In this document: in pieces, positions 10,158-21,490 of the stretch
Numbering within the stretch: position 1 is the first letter of the stretch
Layout of the letters: each line of letters begins with the position of its first letter
NCBI GenBank assembly: GCA_951812925.1
Contig: OX638369.1
Coordinates: forward strand, 21,667,329 to 21,731,328
Source of the DNA: Calliopum simillimum
Taxonomy: Eukaryota > Arthropoda > Insecta > Diptera > Lauxaniidae
DNA: 64,000 nucleotides
Reading direction: 5' to 3'
Translations under genes and position numbers: made by a program
Notes under the pieces: generated by a model
What the model saw: the letters and a program-made list of their open reading frames with translations, nothing else
Told to the model about the DNA's origin: nothing
Databases searched by the model: none

Positions 10158-10824
10158 TAAGAAAGTGTTTTTTTTTTAAAGAATTATTTAATTTTTTACT
10201 TCACTTTGATTGACTTTGAGATTCATTATAACTTTTTCGTATTTCAATTTGTATATGTAGAACATCTTTATTTATAATATAGTTCTGATTGTTAAGCTGC
10301 AAGTTTCAGTAATTTACATTCGGTCATTGCTTCCAGAGGTTTAAAGATTCAATACGCGCGGCATAGTTCCAATTCGCTATACATGGATTCCCTCTTACGA
10401 TTGCATTGAACCAAGGTTACAAGTGTAACTGGAAAATATATAGTAGCATCTAACAGAGAACAAAATGCCTTGGGGCAATGAGTTCAATCTCTACCTAGAC
10501 AGAAATTTATTTTTTTTATTTTCTTGTAGCTTCAGAGAAAGTTTTTTTTTTTTAATTATATTTTATGATGTCGCCGTGATCCAAGCAAATATTGTCATGT
10601 TAGTTCCTAATTAATAAAAAGATTAATAATAAAAAAGTCCTAAATACAAAATAATAAAGGTCTTTATATTCAAACATATATTTGGTAATTATTAACAAAT
10701 ATACGATTGAATCAATAAAATTGCTCATTAAATAATATCAAATATTCGATTCGCCTATGTCAAATATAGTATTTGTTAATTATTACCAAATTTTGATGTA
10801 TATAATCATACTGTTTTCTCAGTG

Positions 10825-10842
10825 TACCCTTGGTGTAGTAGC
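10825..10842 (+). mobile_element. DINE-like copy 2, right end
   Basis: After the TA duplication the sequence reads CCCTTGGTGTAG, the family's 3' end, and completes the copy that starts at 7796. Confidence 0.6.
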
Positions 10843-10899
10843 CGAAATAAACGAGCCTTTTATTTTTGGTCACCATTTAATTAAATAAAATAAAATTTC

Positions 10900-11245
10900 T
10901 GTTGAAAAGTCGCATGAAATTCCGAAACCAACACTGCAGTTAATTTGTCAGTCGGTTTTTCACAGCTTTCGGCGTCAATTCATGCCAGTACAAAGTTTCA
11001 ATCAACACAAGCTGCATACAAAACGAATTCACCATCTGTTCGGACTGTTTCAAAGTGGTTTAAAAGATTTCAGACTGGACTGTTTTATATGGAGAAACAC
11101 CCACGATAGGGGCTTGGTCAAGGCTAAAATTGACGAAGATACTCAATTGGCACAAGAAATTATTGCCGATGATTTGGGAGTAAATGCTATGGCTGCTGTA
11201 CACAAACAAATTTGCTCTATAGATTTCAAGAATTTTAAATGAGTT
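10900..11245 (+). pseudogene. mariner transposase N-terminal fragment
   Basis: One frame gives VSKWFKRFQTGLFYMEKHPR and GLGQG. Another (10982-11242) gives KIDEDTQLAQEIIADDLGVN followed by HKQI. These match the two helix-turn-helix regions of mariner transposases (a W.KF..G.F block, then a DED..AQE.AEDLGVS block and HLK.IG). The frame changes between them and stops follow. No inverted-repeat ends are seen nearby, and it is a different, plus-strand relic from the mariner at 11621. Confidence 0.55.
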
Positions 11246-11620
11246 TTTGAACAATATATCCGTAATAAATTAGAAAACAAGCAACTTTAATTTAATTGTT
11301 ACTGGTCATGAAACTTAGTTTTGTAATTACGACTCGGAAACCAAAGGACAGTCAACAACATGCTATGAAACCCGAAATGAGTGAATCTTCAGAGCAAAAG
11401 TTTGAGTTGGTATTCCCCAAAATACTAGACAGACACTAAGTCAAAAATAGTGTCAGAACCGAAGACCACCATTTTCCATTTCAGGCGCTTTGTGATTTCG
11501 GGTTGTATCCAAAAATTAATGAACATTTTAAGGGTATTAATACGACACTAATTAATGAAATTAATGGAAAAGTTCAAAAGTTTTAGAAACTCGTTTTTAA
11601 AAACTGTTATAATAAGTGTA

Positions 11621-12640
11621 CGTAGCGCACTGCTTATATTTCGGAAATAGCAAATAATAACAAACATTTTTAATTGAAAATGGCTTTATTGTTTTACAAA
11701 ATATTCCCCTTGATGATTAATACACTTTTGCATTCGTGGTGCCAAATCAGGACTCTACGGAGGATGAGTCATCAATTCGATGTTTTGACTGCTCAAAAAT
11801 TCACCTGTTTCACGAGATGTGTGAGAGCTCGCATTGTTATGATGGAGAGTGATTCGTCTTGATTTCCGGGAAACGAATGGTCGTGTACTACTCAGAATTG
11901 ACCGTCCTACGTTGCTCAAGTGGCCACATGATCCATTTAGCCGGAGAAACAGGCGACCTTTTGCTTCGCTGTGCTTCTTCCACGAACAACTTTTGTTGGA
12001 CTTAGCTCATCTTGGAATACCCACACGGTCGATTGCTATTTTGTTTCCAGCTCATACGCATATATCCATGATTCATCACCTGTCACGATCTTAAACACGT
12101 CTTTTGAAGCACCACGGTCGAACTTTTTTACAACTAAGTGTTAATGCAAAATCGAATGTATTGGAGTCGAACTAATGTGCATGGATGTTTCTATCTCACA
12201 ATATGCCACATGACGATTTTTCATTATCAGTTCATGCACTACATCGATGTTTTGTGGCACAACAACCGATTTTGGACGACCTTCACGGAATGCGTAAGTG
12301 ACCTAACTTTGACCACAATTGAATTCACTATATACATATACTGTGGTTTTGGATGGTGCTTTATCGCCATACAAAAAACTGAGTTCATCGACACATTCTT
12401 GTTGACATAATCCACGCCGAAAGTTGTGAAAAATAATCCAACGAAAACCTTTGCTTGAAATTTTAATTTTTTGGCCAAATTGATTTTCTTAACTAACTGG
12501 AAACAAAACAAAAAGCAACTGTACATCAAAACGTTGTGAGTACGTTTATGCTAAAAAATTTCAATTTTATTATGGTGTTGCGAGATTTTAGCTATTGACA
12601 TTAGTGTTGCTAGTTCCCGAAAAATAAGTAGTGCCCCTCG
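11621..12640 (-). mobile_element. mariner-family element, about 1.02 kb, degenerate
   Basis: The ends pair imperfectly (left from 11621 CGTAGCGCACTGCTTATATT; right, on the complement, CGAGGGGCACTACTTATTTT), each next to TA (11619-11620, 12641-12642). The length is that of a nearly full mariner with small deletions. The transposase lies on the minus strand. The 5' end (12420-12640) is closely related to both ends of the fold-back element at 52339-52957, so the two belong to one family. Confidence 0.8.
11730..12540 (-). pseudogene. mariner transposase, degenerate
   Basis: The minus-strand reading shows the mariner order: an N-terminal ECVDEL/LYGDKAPSKTTVY region near 12380-12320, EGRPKSVV near 12270, then KIVTGDESWIYAYELETK around 12040-12090 (first catalytic Asp in TGDESW), STVWVFQDELSPTKVV, a short stretch like HHDNASSH (here SPS.QCELSH, Asp not preserved), and IELMTHPP.SPDLAPR near 11750 (third catalytic Asp of the DD34D triad). 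Many stops and frame changes are present, for example in ETK.QS and HPP.SPD. Confidence 0.85.
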
Positions 12641-12642
12641 TA

Positions 12643-13450
12643 TTCACATACCAATGGTGATTATGTAGAGCTCGAAATAAGGTACATTCTTGGCCTGTTT
12701 ACAGGATAAAAGTTACACAGTTTAATTTTTGTTTTATTTCTCTGAATTAAATGCAAACTGTAAGATTTGTTCTTGAAATTTTAGGTTTCTGAGTTATGAT
12801 TATCTTGCAGCAAACAAGCAGTATATGACAGAGGTTCTGTACCACTGTCCCATTATATACCATTTTAATAAATGAAGCTAGTAAGTAGTTGAAATTTCTT
12901 CAGTTCAACAATATCGACAAATTGCAGAAGTTTTCAGTACAAAAATAATTCAATGATATTTAAATGAATAAATTTTCAAAGTTGTTATCTATGTATGGGT
13001 GTATATCTATGTGTACGAGTATTTGTACAAGTGTGATGTCGCAACTTTTGTGAGAAAATTACAGAAAATCAGTTAACCTGCGAATGTCATCAGAAGGTGA
13101 GAAGGGTAGGGCAGCAAAGCAATTAACTTTTCTTTGCTATCGTGTCAGAAGGGAAGAAGTTAAAATTTGGGGTTGATTGGGGTAATGTTAAAGAAATATC
13201 TATCTTTCTACGGTGCATATTATTTTTAAGTGTTTCATTTATTTTTTTTACAAAAAAAATAAGCTAGGTACATTCTACATTAATTTATGTTAATTAGCGA
13301 CAAAGTGTCGTAATTAGTTACATTATCAGTTGAAATTTCATTGTAAAGTGTTTTGATCTTTTATTGTTGTTGTTTTATGCTGGAATTTTAGTTTTAAATA
13401 TTTTTAGCTGCATAAAAATAGCAAATGCGTGAGGAAAAATATCTCTAATC
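12643..13450. other. AT-rich stretch, no gene seen
   Basis: Nothing recognisable apart from short T-tracts around 13240. Confidence 0.45.
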
Positions 13451-13786
13451 CCCCAAACAGACGCAGATCTAATGTACATAACAAACGCAATAATGTAAAA
13501 CTTTTTATTGCATGATTTTAGGCATTTTTTAAAGTCATATTTCAAAGATATAGACTTTAAGAAAATTTCCCAATCCAGGGTCCAACAAATTCTAATTAGC
13601 TTTTCTGATGCTTAACTCAATTTTAATCTTGTTTTTGATGTTTTAGAATTTTTTGGACCCTGAATTGGGAAATTTCTTTCATTCAATGTCTATGAAATTT
13701 GTATTTAAAAAATGCCTAATCTCACGCAATAAAAAGTTTAAATTTATTGCTTTTGTAATGTGCATTAGAGCTGCCGTCTGTCTGGG
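13451..13786. mobile_element. 336-bp MITE, CCCCARACAGACG ends
   Basis: Left CCCCAAACAGACGCAG, right complement CCCCAGACAGACGGCAG. The arms stay similar for about 100 bp (GCAATAA, AAAACTTTTTATTGC, AGGCATTTTTTAAA, AAATTTCCCAATCCAGGGTC) around a loop near 13595-13650. I could not settle a target duplication, so the superfamily is open. Confidence 0.7.
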
Positions 13787-15100
13787 GCCTCAAGAAGCCG
13801 TACTTTAACTATTTTTTCGATTATCTTCCTACTTTCCGAGCTATCAGCCTTTGAAAAAAAGATTGTCTAGCAATAACGGGGGGTTGGAGAAACCCGACAG
13901 AAGATAGTGTCAGTTAACAGTCTCTCTTGTTTCGTAATTGGTAGGGTTGTGGAGAAGATTGTATCTTCCACAACTTGTAAGGAGGCAATGGATTGATCTG
14001 GTCCAACCTTTCTAACCTTGTCTTAAGCACGGCTGGTTATAAGGGGTGTCAAAGTTGTGGTCCGAATGGTTGCAATGGAAGCGAAAAATGGTGACGCATG
14101 GGGTGGTGGTTATTTGGAGGGGGGTGGGAGATCTGATCAGACAATCCGGATCTCCCGCCGATAGAAGTAGGTTAACGGAGGAGTGATGAAACGAAACAAT
14201 AGAGGCTGTTGGCTAGACATTGTCCCATGTCTGACCTCAAGCAGCCTGCTGCTTCATAGCGGCAACCCCTCGTAATTGGTGGTTGGCGGTGGCCCGTTTG
14301 ACAGCAGTATTGCTGTCGGCTACCAGCCAAAGTAGGAAGGCGGAAGGGCGTGACTTTTGAAGGGATGATGGTTTTTCTCTTTTATCCCAATTGTCACGTT
14401 ACGCATACAAAAAAGTGGTAAAAGCAATCCAAGACAGGATTTCGAGGGTTTTCCTGAGAAATCCGCACTTGGTAAAGTGTTGCCAAGATCCATAGTAAGT
14501 CAAGCCCTACGTGGTAAAGTGGCCATAGCAACCTTGGGTAGGACTACTTCGTCCAAGAAAGTCTTGAGCTTTCTTGAAGGGAGGAATGTGCCAAGAAACT
14601 TGTTCCCACAATTCATGATAAAACGACATGCTTGATTAGTCCCAGGCTGATAAGTGTCATACTAGCAGTAGCTTATTGCTACGAAATCTGACCAGAGATT
14701 GTTCTGGTACAACGGGAGTCAGTAGCCCTTTAGAGCATCTGGTTCGCTGGATATTCCAACTGACTATTGGGATGGCTTTTCTGAGAGTTTCGTGGTGGCT
14801 GTTGGTTAAACCTTAATCGCAGAAAGAAAATGAAAACTCGGTAAAGACTTGCATTCTCAACCGAGTGTCATGACCCAAAGAATGGCAGATGCTTAGATGG
14901 TCGTCATTTCCCTACCATTGGAAGGAATTGTGTCTGATTGTATGATTCTAAAAATCAAAACTAACTATCGGCATTATGCTGATGTGTAAAGAACACTGTG
15001 AGATTAAGCCATCATGGCAGTTGCTCACGTTAACACAGGAGACTTCTGTCTGGCAATAACATGTAGAGGATTTTTCCGGACCAAAATTCAAAAAAAAAAA
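13787..15100. other. GC-richer block ending in an A-run, unidentified
   Basis: The block is visibly richer in G and C than its surroundings (for example GGAGGGGGGTGGGAGATC near 14117) and has no long reading frame on either strand. It ends in an A-run (15090-15100). It could be the untranslated part of a retroelement or a retrocopied non-coding RNA. I do not recognise it as rRNA or tRNA. Confidence 0.4.
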
Positions 15101-16482
15101 TTATTATTCTTACCAATAACAATATTTTATAACAAAAATTTCGAGCACTTGCAAATCAAGGTCGTATAAAAAAAGACAGCTTTATTCTAGATTTAGTGAA
15201 TTTAACTTACAAATAAATTAGAAAAATATACAATTTTAAGAAAACAGGTAGAAACTAGCGTTAAACGTTAAAATATTAGAAAAAAATGTTTTAACAATTA
15301 GCAACTCGATTGCCAATTAATCATGAACACGAAAATATACTTTTGATAAGAAATCATTGATAAATAAGAGATTTTGTACGGAGCAATCAACTTATCTAGC
15401 AAAACTGTTGACAACACTGAATTTCCCGTGCCCGAATCAGGCCAAATAACCAAATTACTGTCAGTCTAAAACAGAAAGTCTTAAAACCTAGAATAGTGTT
15501 ATGGGCCTAAAAAAAACGAAGCATTTTCTAAGAACAAATTTTTTCCTAAGTTCAAATGTACGAAAATCTCAACAAAAAAATACTGATTTTTTAGTACTTT
15601 TTCAAGATAACGTAGCTTAGATATTTTAACTCGAACAATGTCAACTTCAAGGACAATTCAATTGAACTTTTTTACAATTCTGAAACAAAACATCTGGTTC
15701 AATTGAAAAACTAAAGATTCAATAACTTACCAAAAACTCAAACCAGTCGTTAGACTTGATTTTGCTGAATAGAAAAAAAAAATCAAAGGAAAGGTATAAT
15801 GTTTTCTAAGTATTTTCTAGCAAAAATAACCTTTGACAATTTCAAACCCTTTTGCTAGAAACAATGTTACCAGAGTAGTAGCTAGAGAGAAAAATAAAAA
15901 TAAAAAAAATAAAATAAATAAAAGATAAAAACGAAAAGAAAACAAAAACAGCCTAAGAAAAACAAAACTGTTGTCAAAGAACATGAACTTAAAAAATTTG
16001 TGGCAGTTTAGATGACCGTACCGATAAGAATTGTTGCCAAATTATTTGTATTCAGTTTTACAATTTGGTGAAAATAAGCAAATGAGAATGAAAACAACAA
16101 CAACAGCATGGAGACGAGAAGAGGAAGAAGCAAAAAAGTAAAAACCAACTACGTCAATAAAATTGGCAAAACAAAAGCACCCGCAACCGAAAAAAAAAAT
16201 AATGTTTAAGCCAAGGAAGCATATAAAAGGATGCGACAAATTAGTTTGACCAGTGATTGTACCTTTTTTTTTTGTCCCTGCTACTGCTTTCTTACACTGA
16301 AATTTTAAATTTGAACCTAATGAGCTGGAGGGTACTTTATTGTAAACAATATGGGGTTACTAAGAAAAGGGAAAAAAAATGTAAATTAAATGTTTGAAAA
16401 ATTTTAACCTATTTTGATACAATAATAATAAATAATATGTATATAAAATTTTAAGAATTTTTAAGTGTGTTACTTAATGACA
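15101..16482. other. AT-rich stretch, no gene seen
   Basis: It has A-rich runs (15890-15970). The minus-strand frame at 16042-16239 is low-complexity hydrophobic and unsupported. Nothing else noted. Confidence 0.5.
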
Positions 16483-17070
16483 TTTATATATTGAAAATTG
16501 ATTTTTTTAATTGAACTTTTAGTCATATATTTGCAAAGATCGATTTACATATAAATCTATCAATTCATTTGCTAACACATAAGGAACGGATTAAAAACTC
16601 AGCTATAGTGACATATGTTTCGTCTTTCGCCACAAAGACTTATCAGACTATTTTTGTTGTAATTATAATTATATTTATTTCACTAAATTAACTATAATTG
16701 AAAAATTGCAAGTTTGAAAACTTTTTGTGTTTTTGGCCTGGGCTGGAGTTGAACCAAGGAACTCGCGGTTGGTAGCAGAAGTCGTAACCACTCCAGCCCA
16801 GGCCAAAAACACAAAAAGTTTTCAAACTTGCAATTTTTCAATTATAGTTAATTTAGTGAAATAAATATAATTATAATTACAACAAAAATGGTCTGATAAG
16901 TCTTTGTGGCGAAAGACGAAACATATGTCACTATAGCCGAGTTTTTAATCCGTTCCTTGATTTGTCATAATTATGTGTTAGAAAATGAATTGATAGATTT
17001 ATATGTAAATCGATCTTTGCAAATATATGACTAAAAGTTCAATTAAAAAAATCAATTTTCAATATATAAA
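16483..17070. mobile_element. 588-bp palindromic MITE with tRNA-like core
   Basis: The arms 16483-16749 and 16790-17070 are nearly perfect inverted copies (outer end ATATATTGAAAATTGAT; inner end GGCCTGGGCTGGAGT). Only about 40 bp separate them. A small difference near 16580/16965 shows that the arms have begun to diverge. The core contains an exact box-B string (see 16738-16803). No transposase. Confidence 0.85.
16738..16803 (-). other. tRNA-like hairpin core of the MITE
   Basis: On the minus strand GGGCTGG pairs with CCAGCCC as a seven-base closing stem. Between them are AGTGGTTACGACTTC (like a D-arm) and GGTTCAACTCC, an exact match to the Pol III box B consensus. The enclosed part is shorter than a tRNA and I find no good anticodon stem, so I do not call a tRNA gene. 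Confidence 0.5.
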
Positions 17071-17179
17071 ATAAATAAAATGTTAGTTGATACGTCATAC
17101 TAAATCACCTCAACTATGCTAAAACAAAGATAAATACTAGGGTATGTTGAGAAAAGCTGAGAATGTTATATGTTGAGAC

Positions 17180-17768
17180 GTTACTTTTGACCTGGTCAAA
17201 CATTAAATACCCCACACTACAGTATTTTGAAAATATTATTTATATGGAAGGTACCACGCCTTCTTGTCTGAGTTCACCCAGTTTTTGCTCAGAGGGTGCA
17301 TTTATAGCCTTAAGTATTTGGGTGAAATTTAGTTGGATTATCTCATACACTTTCAGTATAGCATTTTTAAACTTTTGCTTATATGGGTGGTGCCAGGTCT
17401 TCTTGTCCGAGTTCACGCATTTTTTTCTCAAAGCTTGCGCTATCTGTTCTTAGTATTTATGTGTATTTTGGTTGCATTGACGAGAAAAATACTTCTTTAG
17501 TTGCATTTTGAATATATTTTTTGTATGGGCGTTAGGCGTGTCCGTTGACCGATTTCGCTAATTTTCAATAAGTCGAGCGGAGGCAGTTTATCAAATTTTG
17601 TTGAATTATCTTGCTCAGTTACCCCAAAAAATGTATTTCTACGCATAGACACCCGGCCAGCCAGCCAATACATATATATAATTTGCTACATCTGCCACGC
17701 CTCCTTCTCTGCGTTACAAACGGAAGGACAAAGTGAATACACTTACATACCTGTGTGTAGGGTGTACA
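17180..17768 (+). mobile_element. DINE-like copy 3
   Basis: It has CCTGGTCAAACATTAAATAC, the TTGCTTATATGGGTGGTGCC block, GTATGGGCGTTAGGCGTGTC, a reduced CCAGCCAGCCA microsatellite, CTGCCACGCCTCCTTCTCTG, GTTACAAACGGAAGGACAAA and GTGTGTAGGGTGTA at the end. The GACGGACATGG...GATCAAG segment is deleted. Same orientation as the other copies. Confidence 0.65.
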
Positions 17769-19649
17769 AATAAAGTTGAGAGTCAAATATGACTTTGCGA
17801 AACACGCGTTGAATCGTTGTACAATGCCGTAGAAATACAAGTGCGAGACAAGCTCTATCTATATATTACTATGCAAGACAAAAAATTGTCTTACCTTTTT
17901 TACTATGTTCAAAATGGAGCACAACTTTGAGTTTTACACCATTAGAAAAGTATTTGTGTGTTAATGTGCACAAAGTTAAAATTATTTTAATGTTTTTCCA
18001 TTAAGCCAGTTAAAATTATATACAAATTTTTTAATATTAACAACGACAAAATACGCGGTCACACAGAGCTGAAATGAGGATACAGCACAAAGAGAAAGAC
18101 GAAAAGCTGACTGACACTGACATCATGTTTTTTGTTTTCTTCTCGTTTGACATTTGTCACTGTACCAGGTATGATAAATGAGCTTTTCTATCTTGTACCA
18201 AATAGCAAAAAAGTAATAAAATTATTTAATACATTTTTGGTCAAATTTTGACCACTGTGTGATTCTAGCTTATATAAAAGTTCGATAAAGATCAAAGCAT
18301 TTTAAACGTTAAATTAGTAGTGAGCAAAAGAAAACCCGAAACAACTAGCGGAAGTAAAGGGATAGCACATTTGGTGGTAAAGCAATTTTGAGATTTTACT
18401 CTTTGATTCTCAACATAAATAGCAGACGGTACATAAGCTTATCTGCTATAAGTCAAAGATCACAGTGTTGGTATAACAACAGTGCAATAAAGTTAGACAG
18501 TATAGGTTTGATTACAGTGTGCAACAGTTATTTCTGAAAAATTTTATAAAAAACTCAAGGACAATAGTCAAGCTGAATCAATAGTTGAGAATGATTAGTG
18601 CCTAAGTCGTATAATAACAGGCTGTAATTTGTGCAGTCTTCTACTAACCAAGGCTGTCAACAATTGTTTAATGTGATGCTTAGACTTTCTCTTCATTTCT
18701 GTTAAGGATACAATATATATTTATATTATACAAAAATTCAAGAAAATTAACTAAAGAAAAAACCACAGTTTTGTAGACGACCACCATTTATGCAGGGACT
18801 TGAAACAAATACAGTGAAAAAATAAAAAAAAAACAAAAAAATAATTTATTTTGAAAGGATAAACAGCATTTTATTATTTGTTTGTTTTGTGTATTTCGCT
18901 CTTAGCCTACTGGTACTTGGTTGCTAGTTGTTGTTGCAGTTTTTTTCTCAATCCTTTAGCATGTTAATGTCAAACCTCAAGAGTTTATATACAGCAGTAA
19001 ATTAAAGCAAAACAAATTTTAAAAAAAACCGAAAAAAATTAAAAAAAAACAAAACCAACTATTGAGTAAAGAATTTAATTACCGCATGACAAAGCAAAGT
19101 CTTTGAAGGGGATTAAAAAACGAAAAAATTAAATGAAAAATAAAGGTAATTTAGATTTTTCTTTTCAATTTCCAGCTTAAAATAATAAGGATCAAATAAT
19201 TTAATGTACGGCGAAAAAAGGAAGCAACAGAAATAAATAATAATCCCGTGATGTTTATTTTGTGCCACTTAAGCATTGACAATATTTTATAAATTTTTCA
19301 TTCAAAATTCAAAATACAAATCAAATTTATTTCTTTACATACAAAACAAGCTTAAAATTTATACACACGTACATAGATATATCAAAATGTTACACTCACA
19401 CCCACTTAGCTAAAGAAATGGAAACAAAAGGCCTTGCTTACACAAACATCTACGTACGTATTGTTGAAAATAAAAATTGAAAATGAAGCATCAAGGACAC
19501 GCTTTGCTGTTTAACAGAAAAAAAGCACATGAAGGCAGGGGAAAGAAGTGAAATAAGAAAAATAATACTAAACATAAATAAAAGAATCCATTTTATAAAT
19601 TTTAGTTGTATATGTCGATATAACACTCTATCATATGTGTATGTGTTTA
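17769..19649. other. AT-rich stretch, no gene proven
   Basis: I noted a TATATAAAAG at 18271, which could be a TATA box, but no reading frame or splice pattern follows that I can support. A-rich tracts lie at 18820-18850 and 19020-19050. Confidence 0.45.
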
Positions 19650-20073
19650 CCTAAGGGAAAAACTTCAAGCGCTTCATAACCAAGCACTTTTAAAGCGCTT
19701 GTTCTCATAGAAATTAAAAAGCACTTTCACAATGACTTTTTGTAAGGCTGCAATAAGTATTCAAATATAAAATTCCGCATAGAAAGACATATTTGTTTTG
19801 ATATGTGAGCAGTATTTTAAAAACAGAGGAAAAGAAAGACAAATAAATATAAAGAAAAAACAAATATGTTTTTTGTTTTTAATTGAATGAACATAACAAA
19901 TATGCGCTTCATAAGGTATTTTTCGGTAAGGCTGCAGTTAGTGGTTGAGACGCTTATGTACATTCTAGGACATGCAATGCTACAAAGAAAAAATAGTTGC
20001 TCCGTAAGAAAAGCGCTTATTGGAGAAAAAGAAGCACTTCAGAAGGCTTTTGAAGCACTTCTTTTCCCCTTGG
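19650..20073. mobile_element. CCAAGGGG-end MITE, copy 1
   Basis: Ends: CCTAAGGGAAAAACTTCAAG and, on the complement, CCAAGGGGAAAAGAAGTGCT. Both arms contain AGCGCTT and AAGCACTT motifs and a TAAGGCTGCAGTTAG-type block (19742, 19927). The centre has GCAGTATTTTAAAAACAGAG. Two related copies lie at 42517-42830 and 42852-43165. No coding capacity. Confidence 0.65.
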
Positions 20074-20087
20074 CTGCTTAAACATAC

Positions 20088-20117
20088 GTCAGTGTGTATG
20101 TGTATGTGTATGTGTGG
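20088..20117 (+). repeat. (TGTATG)n microsatellite
   Basis: GTGTGTATGTGTATGTGTAT followed by GTGTGG. Confidence 0.8.
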
Positions 20118-20317
20118 TAACTGTAAACGTTAGCTCATCGCTGCTACTAAGGCAATAAGTGAAAAATATTAGACTCAATAAAAGCTATAAAAAGGATTTT
20201 ACTTCCATGTGCATTTTCAACTTTCTTGTTTTTTTGTTGTTCAGATATGCTCAAAGACAATATACCCAAATGGAATTTCTTCATTAAGTGAGATGGGTGC
20301 AAAATAAACTTATAACT

Positions 20318-20453
20318 AGTAAGGTTGTAAGCTTCGGTCTGGCCAAACATTAAATACCCTTCACTGCAGTATTTTGAAAATTTTGCTTATAAGGGAGGTG
20401 CCACGCTCTCTTGTCCGAGTTGACCCAGTTTTTGCTCAGATCTTGCATTTATA
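20318..20453 (+). mobile_element. DINE-like copy 4, part 1
   Basis: It starts with ACTAGTAAGGTTGTAAGCTT, then GGCCAAACATTAAATACCC and TTGCTTATAAGGGAGGTGCC. It is cut at a TA (20452-20453) by the element 20454-21490 and continues at 21491 and 25319. Confidence 0.7.
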
Positions 20454-21490
20454 GGGGAGGAGGGGGCTAGTGTGGACAATTTTTACATAATTACAAAATT
20501 AAATATGTAAATATATCATTTTTGTAATAAAGTAATTTTTTGCGATTACTTAAACCTCTTGCCTTCATAATTGCATCAATAGTAATGTTTTGTTATTTTC
20601 ATAAATGCTTTATTAATGCATTTTAAAAAGAGCTTACATTTGTCCACACTAGCCCCTTATACGGGGCTAGTGTGGACAGCCATTGATTTAACTGGGGGCT
20701 AATGTGGACACCATAAGAAACTTGATAATTCATACAAAAACGTTAAGAAAGAGTTCAGATACATGTTTATTCAAGAAAGTAATGATGTAATACAAATAAT
20801 AATACAAATAAAAAATTAACTGCTATCCCATGTTGTGTTTGGAGAAATTTATATCAAACTTCATATAACTTGCTGATCGAGATGTTCCCGGCAGTTGTTG
20901 TGCTTGTGGCAGCTTTGCCACTATTTCATTTCGGTAAATTTCGCTGGTATCCGGTAAATCGGGATAAGTGAATCTGTCGTTCTTTCTTTTTAGTAACGTA
21001 CTTTTTTGGACCGGCTTATAGAAATGGTCTGACGATTTCTGAAGTCATTTCTGCTGCTGCGAACATGTTCACACTAGCCCCATTTCAGTTGTCCATATTA
21101 GCCCCTTCATGTCTTTTTAAACAAAAATAGTTTTTTTTAATCTTACGGTAAAGTTCTTCAAAAATAATTTCAATGGTTTAAATAAACACTATTTTAAGTT
21201 GTATTATCTATTAACACTGCAGCAGAAGAATAATTAGTTTAAAAGTATCACTGAAATTACGAAACAACAAAAAAATTACTTTTTGCTGCGTAAAACACGT
21301 TCGGTCACGGTTTCATGGAAAGCTGAACTGTCAACAAATGAATTTTTTTTTTGGTGATGCAGAGTGCAAATACCAACCTGAAAAATATAAAACAGAAACA
21401 AAAAATTCAAAACGGAGCGAGAATTCGAATTTGTCCACACTAGCCCCCAGTCCACACTAGCCCCCAGTCCACACTAGCCCCCCCCTCCCC
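20454..21490. mobile_element. 1,037-bp TA element with repeated GGGGCTAGTGTGGAC motif
   Basis: The terminal repeats are GGGGAGGAGGGGGCTAGTGT (left) and GGGGAGGGGGGGGCTAGTGT (right, complement), flanked by TA (20452-20453, 21491-21492). Joining the flanks restores the DINE-like sequence GCATTTATAGTCTTTAG. The motif GGGGCTAGTGTGGAC recurs inside: once in the left end, a close inverted pair near 20640-20680, a variant near 20694, two more near 21070-21110, and three copies in tandem at 21432-21485. A short coding remnant lies on the minus strand. TA duplication fits the Tc1/mariner/pogo group. Confidence 0.8.
20823..21055 (-). pseudogene. possible pogo-like transposase C-terminal tail
   Basis: On the minus strand a frame of about 75 codons reads QKSSDHFYKPVQKSTLLKRK, later YPDLPDTSEIYRNEIVAKLP, and ends at a TAG (complement at 20823-20825). 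The FYKPVQKSTLLKR part resembles the GIYPLNP..VL.RL region downstream of the catalytic core in pogo/Tigger transposases, and the TA target duplication of the element would fit. No catalytic residues are present, so this remains a weak suggestion. Confidence 0.3.

Larger units (their letters stand above)
7917..10824. mobile_element. TA-flanked inverted-repeat element with tRNA-like arms
   Basis: The ends match as CACTGAGAAAAnAGTATG (left 7917-7934, complement at right ending 10824). TA flanks both ends (7915-7916, 10825-10826), and joining the flanks restores the DINE-like tail. TA duplication points to the Tc1/mariner superfamily, but no transposase of its own is visible. The arms share further inverted similarity, including tRNA-like segments (8174-8240 minus, 10090-10157 plus) and AATAATTAACAAAT-type motifs. 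A Tc1 palindrome (8333-9987) is inserted between the arms; without it the element would be about 1.25 kb. Confidence 0.75.

Noticed and set aside
13787..15100. Ribosomal RNA gene fragment
   Set aside because: GC-richer than its surroundings, but I could not match any conserved rRNA core block.
16042..16239. Minus-strand hydrophobic frame of 65 codons
   Set aside because: Low-complexity Phe/Val/Cys-rich translation of A/C-rich DNA, with no homologous motif.
18265..18660. Promoter and first exon of a host gene downstream of TATATAAAAG
   Set aside because: Only a TATA-like string is present; no start codon with an open frame or splice donor follows that I could defend.
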